Part shown: positions 11,811-21,800 of the stretch, one piece after another
How the letters are laid out: each line of letters opens with the position of its first letter
How positions within the stretch are numbered: the first letter of the stretch is position 1
Made by a program: the position numbers and the translations under genes
Source: Orobanche coerulescens
Lineage: Eukaryota; Streptophyta; Magnoliopsida; Lamiales; Orobanchaceae
Assembly (NCBI GenBank): GCA_033398695.1
Contig: CM065817.1
Span: forward strand, 31,134,231 to 31,198,230
Length of the DNA stretch: 64,000 nt
Direction of reading: 5' to 3'
Notes under the pieces: generated by a model
Databases searched by the model: none
What the model saw: only the letters and a program-made list of their open reading frames with translations
Told to the model about the DNA's origin: nothing

Positions 11811-12037
11811 ACTGAAGAACACACAAGGAACGTAAGCACAATTCAATTGCACGTCATCAAAGTGATCGATTCTCAAGAATATCAATAAAAAGAAGCAAAA
11901 CGAATAAGGAAACACCAGAAGAGTAAGAGGTCTTACAAGTACCGGTCGCACTGTGATGATGGCAGAGTAGTGATACTGTGAACAAATAACGACTCATCCG
12001 ACCCAAAAGACCGACAGCCTAGGTATCCATAGACCTA

Positions 12038-12050
12038 GGCTCTGATACCA
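12038..12050 (-). promoter_or_regulatory. Gypsy A primer binding site (initiator-Met tRNA)
   Basis: The minus strand reads TGGTATCAGAGCC five bases inside the 5' LTR. It matches the complement of the initiator-Met tRNA 3' end. Confidence 0.88.
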
Positions 12051-12427
12051 TATTCTGTAACACCCCCGAGTTATTCAGGGAATATTACAGCGCCGTAAGC
12101 CCCGCCATGGGGCCCAAAAGCCTAAACATACGCGGAACTCTAAACTTTGACCGAGAAGGTCTACACACAATGGAATGAAAGACGATACAAAGGTATTCAA
12201 AAACATAATCAATGTATTCGCAGACATCACAACACGAATCAATACTTCGGCAAACACAGGCCGGAACATCAAGGAAAATGGAAAACAATACTCGAGTATT
12301 CAATAACCAATCCAGTACAACAACACTGAATGGAAAACTCAAAACATAACTGGAAGAAAGACACAGTATCACACTTGCCCACCATCTTCATGCCGACCCG
12401 ATACCTGCCTGTCCGATCTCCTGGAAC

Positions 12428-12841
12428 CTGAAATACGTAAAACATATTTCCCCTATAAAGGGGTTAGCCATCGAATAGCTAGTGCAAGTATATCAAGTAT
12501 GAAACACAATACTCCTCGACAATAAAGTAAATGTAACCGTCAATTCATCAATTCAAGACTAGTATTCCGGAATAACTAAAATCTCATAGTGTCACATCAA
12601 GACGTATGTGAATGCCGTAGAAACGGTTCGTTCATATCATACGCCGTTACATGTATGAATGCCGTAGAAATGGTTCGTTCATTACATGCCATCAATACAT
12701 ATATGAATGCCGTAGAAACGGTTCGTTCATAATATGCCATCAATATATCTATGAATGCCGTAAAAACAGTTCGTTCATATCATACCATCAATATTTCTTA
12801 CTTTCAAAGTCGAGAACGTACAATCATAATCATATACTTGC
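12428..12841 (-). other. Putative GC-AG intron inside the gypsy A LTR
   Basis: On the minus strand AAAG/GCAAGTA (intron starting at 12841) and TATTTCAG/GTTCC (ending at 12428) bound 414 bases. AG/GCAAGT is the usual donor of GC-AG introns. Families B and F carry the same two signals at corresponding places in otherwise different LTRs. Splicing is inferred only; RNA data would decide. Confidence 0.4.
12600..12790 (-). repeat. Four hairpin repeats in gypsy A LTR
   Basis: Four copies of a unit of about 50-60 bases carry the core GAATGCCGTAGAAACGGTTC. CCGT pairs with ACGG around an AGAA loop, and ATGAA pairs with TTCAT outside it. The block lies wholly inside the putative intron. A' has the same block near 60287-60460. 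Confidence 0.85.
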
Positions 12842-13383
12842 CTTTGAGACATCGAGAAATCGAACGGAGGAAGGGTATGGGTTCGGTAGATCCAAGAACG
12901 CGCTTCCGGCACCTAAACGATTCGCAAGGAATATGATAATCAATCATCCATATTCAAACTACACGAAGGAACTCCCGAAACCCGTCTACGATTCATAAAG
13001 ATATACGGATAATCAACTAGAGGTTGGAAAATCGTCCAAAATCTCACAAGTCCGAAAACGGCACAATCCAAACCATAAAATCATAGGAAAAGCATGCATA
13101 CGGTATAGATACATCATAATCTCAAGGTTCTCAAGCTTCAAAACGGATATATCGGACAAATCTACGAAAAATACCAAAATTCCCAAAAAGTAGGGTTCTA
13201 AGGATTTTTACCTTGATTCAGACGTTAAGATGAATTAGATGTTGTGAAATCCTTGTTCTCCAACCAAATATATTGTTGTTAGAAGGAAGATCGCTTCCAA
13301 TCGCCCAAGATCGTCTCTCCCGAGTGAATCCCGTCGAAAAGGAGTGAAGAAGGTGAGAAATGACGAAAATAAAGTCAACTGCC

Positions 13384-13397
13384 ATATATATATATAT
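13384..13397 (-). promoter_or_regulatory. Gypsy A TATA-like run
   Basis: An alternating TA run stands 11 bases downstream (element sense) of the last palindromic word. It is the best candidate for the U3 promoter. The run is shorter in the 3' LTR and in A'. Confidence 0.6.
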
Positions 13398-13407
13398 CTG
13401 TCCAGTC

Positions 13408-13926
13408 TAGCGTACGCTACGCCTCCTTCATTAGCATGCGCTAGCGAAGTCACCGGATAGTCCAGTGGTTTCTGCCGGCTCCGTTAGCGTGCGCTAATCG
13501 TCTGTCTCTAGCGTGCGCTAGTCCAAAATGTGGCATCCAGTACTGGAGTCCAGAACTTACTGTCTTTGCCCTGCTCAAAACTTAGCGTGCGCTACCGCTA
13601 TGATTTAGCGTGCGTTATGCAATAGCTTTAGCGTGCGCTAGCCGAACCCTAGCGTACGCTACCTGATAGTCCAGAAAACCTGGCAACTTCACTGCCTCTG
13701 CCGACCAGCCCGGTAGCGTGCGCTACGGACGGATGTTAGCGTGCGCTACTAACCACGAATAGCGCGCTCTAACAGCTCCTAGCGTGCGTTAATCTGCCAG
13801 TCCAGAGAGCAGTCCGAAATACTGGTTCTGACCTGACTGATCCTCTTAGCGCGCGCTACGGCTCAAAGCTAGCGTGTGCTAATCAAGCAGAATTAGCGTG
13901 CGTTAGCCTAGGCCTAGCGTGCGTTA
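13408..13926 (-). repeat. Palindromic word array in gypsy A 5' LTR (16 words)
   Basis: Words of the form TAGCGTGCGCTA begin at 13408, 13432, 13485, 13509, 13583, 13606, 13629, 13650, 13714, 13737, 13760, 13780, 13847, 13870, 13894 and 13915. Steps inside groups are 20-24 bases; the gaps between groups are 53, 74, 64 and 67. The last three groups have four words each and repeat with a period of about 132. The spacers share words such as AGTCCAG. The array lies directly upstream of the TATA run. Confidence 0.93.
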
Positions 13927-14094
13927 TATCTCTGGCCCAGACGTTTCCGCAAGGTCTAAACGACATGATCAAAAACCAAACGAGATACGAAACTCAATAA
14001 CAATATCAACAACATCTCCAAGCATTTACAGAGCGACAACATAAGAGAAACGGCAAGGTCAAACAGTCAGTAAAAGTACGGGTATTACACCGCC

Positions 14095-15207
14095 TATGTC
14101 AAGAAGACTAAGGTGGAAAAGTTGGAAGCTAGGTCTGCGAAGGGACATTTCATTGGATTCCCGTCTGGGACAATGGGATATCTATTCTACATGCCCGAAG
14201 ATCGAAGGATCATTGTTGCTTTACAAGCACACTTCCTGGAAGATGAGTTCATTCAGGAAGGCGGAGCAGGTAGAAGTATTTCTTTAGAAGAATACAATGA
14301 AACTCCTCGGGAGACACCTGTGCAAGAAACTGGAACCGAACTTTCTGAAACACAAGTACAACCATCTCATAGGTCTAGTAGGGTGTCTCATTTACCTGAG
14401 AGGTATGGGCTTGTGCACTTGGAGGAGCTGGGTCTCCATGAGGTTCCAAGTGATAGCCAAGAGACCGACCCAACAACCTATGACCAAGTGATGGTGGATG
14501 TAGACTCCGCGAAATGGCGTGAAGCTATGGAAGTTGAGATAGACTCGATGCATGTCAATCAGGTCTGGACTCTAGTAGACCGCCCCAAGGGCATAGTGCC
14601 TATTGGGAACAAGTGGATCTACAAGAGAAAGATTGATGGTGATGGCAAGGTTGACGCCTATAAGGCCAGGCTTGTGGCAAAGGGTTATACCCAAAAGGAA
14701 GGGATCGATTACCACGATACCTTCTCGCCCGTAGCCATGATCAAGTCTATTCGCATGATGCTTGCTATAGCTTCCTACCACGATTATGAGATATGGCAAA
14801 TGGACGTAAAGACGGCTTTCCTTAATGGATTCCTCGAGGAGGAAATCTATATGGAGCAGCCTAAAGGCTTTGTGTCCGAAGTCGATATTCAGAAAGTGTG
14901 CAAGCTTCAGCGTTCCATTTATGGACTGAAGCAAGCGTCGCGTAGTTGGAACCTTCGTTTTGACGAGGCGGTCAAAGAGTTTGACTTCGTGCAAAATGAA
15001 GAGGAACCTTGTGTATACAAGAAGGTTAGTGGGAGCAAGATCACATTCTTAGTACTATATGTGGATGATATTCTACTAATAGGAAATGATGTGGGAATGC
15101 TCAGTTCTGTAAAAGCTTGGCTTTCGAGTAATTTCTCCATGAAAGACTTGGGAGAAGCAACCTATATTCTTGGAATTCGACTCTACCGGGATAGAGCGAA
15201 GAGTTAG
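14095..15207 (+). pseudogene. pol: Copia-1 integrase C-terminus and reverse transcriptase
   Basis: The frame resumes right after the gypsy A target site with YVKKTKVEKLEARSAKG, the integrase C-terminal region, followed by a Ser/Glu-rich linker. The RT domain follows (WTLVDRPKGIVPIGNKW to about 15180) with the catalytic YVDD near 15058-15069. At 15205 a stop follows RDRAKS. Copia-C lacks the extra bases here (GAAGAGAACAATAGG against GAAGAGTTAGAGAAC), so this stop arises from a small insertion, perhaps a local slip. Confidence 0.9.
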
Positions 15208-16050
15208 AGAACAATAGGCCTTTCACAAGCCCTCTATATAGATAAGATCTTAAAGCGATTTAAGATGGATGATTCTAAAAGAGGGTTCCTACCGATGCAA
15301 CATGGAATAAAACTCACCTTGAAGATGTGTCCTCAAAGTGAGGAACAACGAAAGGAAATGAGTAATATACCATATGCTTCGGCCGTGGGTAGCCTTATGT
15401 ATGCTATGTTGTGTACAAGACCTGACATCGCGCATGCTGTAAGCGTGGTGAGTAGGTTTCAGGCAAACCCAGGTAGGGAACATTGGACTGCCGTAAAGAA
15501 CGTTCTCAAGTACTTAAGAAGGACTAGAGATATGGTTCTGATGTATGGCGGTGGAGAATTGGATGTGGTGGGATTCACTGATTCGGACTTCCATGGACTG
15601 AAGGACGACTCGATGTCCACTTCTGGCTACATATTTACTCTTAATGGAGGAGCAGTATCTTGGCGTAGTGCCAAGCAAAGCGCGACTGCTGATTCCACCT
15701 GTCAGGCTGAGTATCAAGCAGCCTCGGAGGCTTCCAAGGAAGGGTTCTGCATTAAGAAGTTTCTGGGAGAACTTCAAATGATACCATGTGCTGAGCTGCC
15801 TGTTCCGATGTACTGCGACAACGTCGGAGCTGTAGCGCAGGCCAAGGAGCCGAGGTTTCACAACAGCACCAAACATATTGAGAGGAAGTATCATCTCGTA
15901 AGAGAATTTGTTCGCAAGGGATACATTGTGCTGCACAGAGTAGACTCGGCCGACAACGTCGCCGATCCACTGACCAAGTCACTTTCTCAGACTACCTTGG
16001 AGCGTCATCTGGAGAACATGGGTATTAGATACCATAGAGTGTGGCATTGA
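15208..16050 (+). pseudogene. pol: Copia-1 RNase H domain
   Basis: After the stop the same frame continues to the natural end at 16048-16050. It holds the conserved linker (PYASAVGSLMYAMLCTRPDI) and the RNase H acidic residues in GFTDSDF, CQAEYQAASEA and YCDNVGA. It ends TLERHLENMGIRYHRVWH, 15 bases before the 3' LTR. RNase H removes the RNA template during reverse transcription. No break is seen in this segment. Confidence 0.9.
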
Positions 16051-16051
16051 G

Positions 16052-16064
16052 TGCAAGTGGGAGA
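16052..16064 (+). promoter_or_regulatory. Copia-1 polypurine tract
   Basis: A purine-rich run, AAGTGGGAGA, ends at the 3' LTR start TGTTAGG. Copia-C has the same run before its 3' LTR. Confidence 0.8.
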
Positions 16065-16065
16065 T

Positions 16066-16783
16066 TGTTAGGAGTATGCCCTCGAATGCCACTCAGAGGA
16101 TGTTGAGTGAGGGCATTGTACTTGTTATTATGTAAACCATTTATATAAGGCAAATGAATGTTTCTTTATTTACTGGTAGTTACTGGCATTCCTAACTCGT
16201 AAATAACCATATAGAAACTAGTCCGTGTATTTGAGAGCAAAACTTTCCACTCCTTATTGGATAAGGGGGTCGGCAGTGGAAAGATTATAGCTCAAATACT
16301 TAATCGTTCGCAAGTTGATGAAACTTGACTGGGCGTTAAGTTTATGTGAAGACTTGTATGATGTGTTCTTTAACATGGAGAGTGCCTGTCGAACACTAAT
16401 GGTTAGTGGGAGCACACGTTATAGGTATGTTAATTGGATTAGTATACTCGAACCGACTCACCCTTGATTCGTCACACGGATTTCACTACGGGACAGTCAA
16501 TGACGGAATCGAAAGGTTGTGATAGGTATTCTTGAACCTTCGACTTGAGGATTTAGTAGGGATGTGCTTGTGACGTCAAGATTTTCATTAGAGTAGTTCG
16601 ACCCTGTAAACCGGAAGGCGGGGGTCAACCTCGACGTGCATCTTGACGGGCAAGTAGCAGGTCCTACTGAATACCAAGATAGAATTCTTTCTCCCGTTAG
16701 TGAGCGGGTTATATGTCCTATGCGGTTATTGGCAGATGAGATCATAAGTCTTTGGCCAAAGCATTGGAGCTAGTTGTATTAGA
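16066..16783 (+). repeat. Copia-1 3' LTR, first part
   Basis: It matches the first 718 bases of the 5' LTR and stops where gypsy B enters. The final TTAGA (16779-16783) is the left target duplication of B. The LTR resumes at 49261. Confidence 0.92.
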
Positions 16784-17153
16784 TGTAACACCCCCAAGAC
16801 ATTCAGGGCATATTACAACGCCGTGGACCCCACACTGTGGAATCCACCAGGCTAACGTACCAAACATGACATACGACAACGACAAACCATCATAAACAAA
16901 TACGACAAGTTAAATAAAAGACTATAACCGACAAATAAAATTCTGTCATCAAATCCATTTCCCAAATGGGGACACAACAGTAACAAGTTTAAATAGGAAG
17001 TACTCGAGTACTTAAACCAATTTTATAATACATAATCCCAAAATCAGACATCAATAATAACCGACGGACATAACACCGAAAATCAATTCGGACAATATCA
17101 TGCTTGCCCATCATCCTCATACACTCGAGTGCTCGCTTATCCCCACGATCGCA

Positions 17154-17567
17154 CTGAAATACAAAAGTATTCCCCCATTTAAGGGGTTAGCGACAACTGC
17201 TAGTGCAAGTACAATCCATTTGAACTACATTCTAATCAGATGAATATATGCGCCAAAAAGTCATTTTAGAAAACATTTTATATTCTGGAATATTTACAAT
17301 GTACAATCCCAAAACACATTATCTCCAACAAATCACAATTCAAAGTTAACCGTCGGTACGAGACTCACGGCCACCGTACCCCGCAGAGCCCCGTCGGACG
17401 TCCCTGGGTGGCTAACCACAGTTCGCGATACGCACACTCACGGCACTACGTATCCCTAGAGGTCCCGTCGAACCGTCCCTAGATGAACATACACATATCC
17501 TCCCACAACAACCACATATAGCCATAATTCAAATACTAGAACATGTAAACAAATGTAAAGTACTTGC
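17154..17567 (-). other. Putative GC-AG intron inside the gypsy B LTR
   Basis: AAAG/GCAAGTAC and ATTTCAG bound 414 bases. The 5' LTR copy runs from 48001 to 47586. Inside are two related segments that can form stems (GGTACG with CGTACC; GATACG with CGTATC). Splicing is not shown by the sequence alone. Confidence 0.38.
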
Positions 17568-18107
17568 CTTTGAGACATTCTCGAAGAAACGGAGTTGAAA
17601 CACGACTACGAACGGTCCGGGTGGAAAACGACGGTTCCTAAACGAAGGATCAACACAGTTCAGTCTCCACGGACAACAATACTTTATTGGAATACACCCA
17701 TAACCCCGATTACATGATACGACAATGAACGATCAATCGATACGGGCGAGGGTTTACACAAAATCTCCCCGTATCGATAATTCGCGGATTAAAATCAAGA
17801 AGGTTGGATTAAGAATCACTCACTAATCACAATCGGTAAAGAATATCGTAATATAAATGAACAATTCAGAACTAAACCCTAAAATCCCGAAAATCCCCCA
17901 AATTCGTCAAAATTAGGGTTCCTGAGGAATTACCTTTAATTCGGCTGATGAAAGGTGATTATGCTGATTATGATATGATGGCTCGATTCTACCGTGATGG
18001 AATTTGAAGAGAACTCCGAATAGAACTGATGGAAATCGTCTCTGAGGTCGCACGTCGAAGAAACGAAGAGAAAAGAAATAAATTGCTGTTCTGAAACTGT
18101 CCGCTGA

Positions 18108-18117
18108 CTTATATTCA
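18108..18117 (-). promoter_or_regulatory. Gypsy B TATA-like box
   Basis: The minus strand reads TGAATATAAGT, 7 bases from the nearest palindromic word. The 5' LTR has the same arrangement at about 48540. Confidence 0.55.
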
Positions 18118-18124
18118 GTGGAGT

Positions 18125-18283
18125 TAGCGCACGCTAATCGTCATATGTAGCGCGCGCTAACGGGGCCGTGACAGGTCCAGTGGCTACTGCGACCCTTCGT
18201 TAGCGTATGCTAACAATAGGGTGTTAGCGTACGCTAACTGCACATCGGTAGCGCACGCAAGGGAACAGGGGTAGCGTGCGCTA
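18125..18283 (-). repeat. Palindromic word array in gypsy B LTR (six words)
   Basis: Words of the form TAGCGYRCGCTA begin at 18125, 18148, 18201, 18225, 18249 and 18272. The steps are 23, 53, 24, 24 and 23. The first steps near the TATA box (23, 53, 24) match those of gypsy A (24, 53, 24). The 5' LTR copy lies at about 48557-48714. Confidence 0.9.
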
Positions 18284-18822
18284 CCTACACAGCAGTCGAG
18301 CACTGTTGATGTCACATCAGCAGTAAGCTGCTACCGAGGGTATAAAACACGAAACGCACGACGAGACCAGAATCCAGGAACATAGACGCGAAGCATACAT
18401 GACGACGGAGCTAAACGCTGAAATAAAATACAATTCCGACCACCGGAGGGTCCGTAATGCGACAACGAAACTAAGATTCCCTAAACTATTAGGAAATTAC
18501 AAAAATGGCCCAAGTGCCTGAAAATCACGAAACGACGTCGGATTTACAAACCGAAAGTCTCCACATGACCAACTCAACCATACGAACTCGTAAAAACCAA
18601 GAAACAACGAAAACGAATGAGTTTTACGAGAATCGAACGTTCATACGGCAAAGCATTCCATAAAACGAAATTACGTGAAAACATCGTCAAAACTCATCTA
18701 AATGGAAAAACTCCAAGAACACAGTAGATTTAAAATGTCGAAACGGTTAAAAGCGAGTCGATAAAAATAGACATACACCAAAAATGGAAACTGCTAAAAA
18801 TGGAAAAATTACGGATATTACA

Positions 18823-18834
18823 TTCTCCCCCTCT
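18823..18834 (-). promoter_or_regulatory. Gypsy B polypurine tract
   Basis: AGAGGGGGAGAA on the minus strand directly precedes the 3' LTR, identical in core to that of gypsy A. Confidence 0.85.
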
Positions 18835-18857
18835 AAAATAAAGTTTCGTCCCGAAAC

Positions 18858-21800
18858 TTAAAAATCAAAAAGCTCAGGGTATCTCGAACGCATATCCTCC
18901 TCTAGCTCCCACGTCGCTTCTTCTACTCCGTGCCTCGACCATTGCACCTTAACCAAATGAATGGTTTTGTGCCTTAACTGCTTGTCACGACGCTCCAAAA
19001 TTCTGACGGGCCTCTCTTCAAACGTAATATCCTTCTCGATCTCCACGTCCCCAAATTCAATAATGTGGGACGGGTCCGGAACGTACTTCCTCAACTGGGA
19101 AACGTGAAATACGCTATGAACATGACTCAGCGACGGAGGTAACGCCAAACGGTACGCTAACTCACCGACTCTCTCTAATACCTCGAAAGGTCCAATATAT
19201 CTCGGGCTGAGTTTCCCCTTCTTCCCAAAACGGAAAACTCCTCTCGTCGGAGACACTCTCAACAGAACATGATCTCCCACATCAAACTCCAAGGGTCTAC
19301 GCCTAACATCTGCATAAGACTTTTGTCGACTCTGAGCAGCCAACATCCTCTTTCTAATCAATTCAACTTTCTCCCTCGTCTCCAACACAAGGTCCGGCTC
19401 GGTGCCAACCAAATCGGACGGCTCATCCCAACATATCGGTGATCGGCAACGTCGGCCATAAAGTGCCTCATACGGTGCCATCTTAATCGACGCGTGCCAG
19501 CTATTATTATAAGTAAACTCAATTAAAGCCAGATGATCCTCCCAGTCACTACTCCAATCTAACGCACACGCACGCAACAAATCCTCGAACGTATGAATGG
19601 TACGTTCGGACTACCCATCGGTCTGGGGATGGAACGACGTGCTCAAACGCAACTGTGTCCCCAATGCCTTATGTACCGCCTGCCAAAAATGCAATACAAA
19701 TCGGCCATCTCTGTCTGAAATAATGGTCCTCGGCGTACCATGAAGCCTCACTATCTGAGTGATAAAAATACGAGCCAACTTTTCTGGACCCCAAGTATCC
19801 TTGATGCCCAGAAAATGTGCCGACTTAGTCAGTCGGTCTACAATCACCCATACCATATTCATACCAGTCTTCGTCCTCGGTAAACTCGTGACAAAATCCA
19901 TAGAGATGTCCTCCCACTTCCATTCCGGAACGGGAAGTGGTTTCAATAATCCGGCTGGCCGCTGATGCTCAATCTTGACTTGCTGACAAGTCAAACACTT
20001 AGCCACAAACTGAACTACCTCCTTATTCATGTCGTTCCACCAGAAATTCTTCCTCAGATCTTTATACATTTTACTCGAGCCCGGATGGACTGAGTAAGGT
20101 GACGCATGAGCCTCTCGCATAATGCTCTGTCTCAATTCCGAGTCGTTCGGAACACACAACCGACCTCGGAATCTCAACACACCGTCCTCATGAATAACGA
20201 ATCCCGGGGCTTTCCCCTTCCCTACACTCTCTCGAAGCTGAATAAACATCGGGTCCTCTAACTGTCCCGACTTAATGTCCTCGACCAGAGATGAAGAAAT
20301 CTCAAGAGTACGCAACTGCCTGGAACTCTCTGGCAGTACAATCTCAATGCTCAACCTCATAAACTCTCGCTGAAGTCCCGACTGGGCCGTGAGTAACTCA
20401 AGCACCCGAAGCGATACCGATTTCCGGCTCAAGGCATCTGCTACCACATTAGCCTTGCCCGGATGATAAAGGATCTCGAGATCGTAATCATTAATCAATT
20501 CCAACCACCTCCTCTGCCTCATATTAAGCTCTTTCTGGGTGAAAATGTACTTTTGGCTCTTGTGATCGGTGAAAATCTGACACGACGAGCCATACAAGTA
20601 ATAACGCCAGATCTTCCATGCAAATACGACTGCGGCCAACTCAAGATCGTGCGTAGGGTAATTCAATTCATACGGTTTCAACTGACAGGAAGCATAGGCA
20701 ATCGTCCTCCCGTGCTGCATAAGTACGCATCCGAGCCCTTGGCCCGAAGCATCACTATAAACGGAGAATCCATCATTACCACTCGGTAAAGCCAAAACGG
20801 GAGCGGTCGTCAACCTCTTCTTCAACTCCTCAAAACTATTCTGCCTCTCATCGGTCCACACAAACTTCTCTGACTTCTGTAACAACTGAGTCAGCGGTCG
20901 AGCGAGCTTAGAGAACCCCTCGACGAATCTGCGGTAATACCCGGCTAATCCCAGAAAACTGCAGACCTCTTTCACATTCTTGGGCGGCGCCCAATCCAAC
21001 ACTGCCTCTACCTTATGTGGGTCTACACGAACACCCTCGGCCGAGATCACATGACCGAGAAACATAACCTCCCGTAACCAAAACTCGCACTTTGAGAACT
21101 TCGCAAAAAGATGCTGAGTTCTCAAAATGTCTAACACAATATGTAAATGACGGGCATGCTCCTCCTCGTTCCTCGAGTAAATCAGAATATCGTCGATAAA
21201 GACGACTACACATTTATCGAGGTACTCGATAAAGACTTTGTTCATAAGCTGCATGAACACGGCTGGGGCGTTGGTTAGCCCAAAAGGCATAACCACAAAC
21301 TCGTAGTGACCGTATCTCGTCCGAAAGGCCGTCTTCGGAATGTCGGTATCCTTCACTCGGAGCTGATAATACCCCGATCTCAAATCAATCTTCGAAAATA
21401 CAGTTGCCCCTTGCAACTGATCAAATAAATCATCAATCCTCGGGAGCGGATACTTATTTTTGATGGTCACTTTGTTCAACTCTCGGTAGTCGATACACAA
21501 ACGAAGTGACCCATCCTTCTTCTTCACAAACAGGACCGGTGCGCCCCAAGGTGAAGCACTCGGTCGAATATACCCCATGTCTAGCAACTCTCCCAACTGT
21601 TTCTTCAACTCAAGTATCTCGGCAGGCGCCATACGGTATGGTGTCTTAGAAATCGGGGCTGCCCCTGGCTCTAAATCGAAGGTAAACTCAACTTCTCGAT
21701 CCGGCGGCAAACCCGACAACTCGTCTGGAAAAACATCAGGATACTCACACACTACCGGAATAGACGAGAGCTCGACTCCCCCTTCTTCTGATCTCAAAGT

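Larger units (their letters stand above)
5850..14089 (-). mobile_element. Gypsy A: Ty3/gypsy chromovirus (Tekay/Del-like), nearly complete
   Basis: The element lies on the minus strand between LTRs at 12056-14089 (5') and 5850-7110 (3'). It has an initiator-Met primer site, one long gag-pol frame with a single stop, and a polypurine tract. The RT-before-integrase order marks Ty3/gypsy. The C-terminal segment after the integrase resembles a chromodomain, as in the Tekay/Del clade. It inserted into the integrase of Copia-1, and the same insertion is found in Copia-E at 59734, so it predates that duplication. Confidence 0.92.
12056..14089 (-). repeat. Gypsy A 5' LTR (2,034 bp)
   Basis: On its own strand it begins TGTAATACCCG and ends GGGGGTGTTACA. 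From 5' to 3' it holds the 16-word palindromic array (13926-13408), a TATA run (13397-13384), a transcribed segment, a donor-like AAAGGCAAGT at about 12845, a block of hairpin repeats (12600-12790), an acceptor-like TATTTCAGGT at about 12429, and about 370 bases of U5. Confidence 0.9.
16784..18822 (-). repeat. Gypsy B 3' LTR (2,039 bp)
   Basis: The plus strand reads TGTAACACCCCCAAGAC to GATATTACA. It has the same layout as gypsy A: word array at 18125-18283, TATA at 18108-18117, donor-like AAAGGCAAGT near 17571, two hairpin-like repeats near 17350-17490 and acceptor-like ATTTCAG near 17154. Against the 5' LTR it lacks bases at several CTG/CAG sites, for example near 17092. Confidence 0.9.

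Noticed and set aside
12075..12372. Recurrent frames of 60-95 codons in gypsy A LTRs (also 5869-6166 and 59753-60050)
   Set aside because: They lie in U5 on both strands, overlap each other and have no domain; they are shadows of a repeated non-coding sequence.
13408..13926. CRISPR-like regular repeats
   Set aside because: The repeated word is only 12 bases, spacers of about 11 bases are not unique protospacer-like segments, spacing is grouped, and the array sits in a plant LTR promoter.
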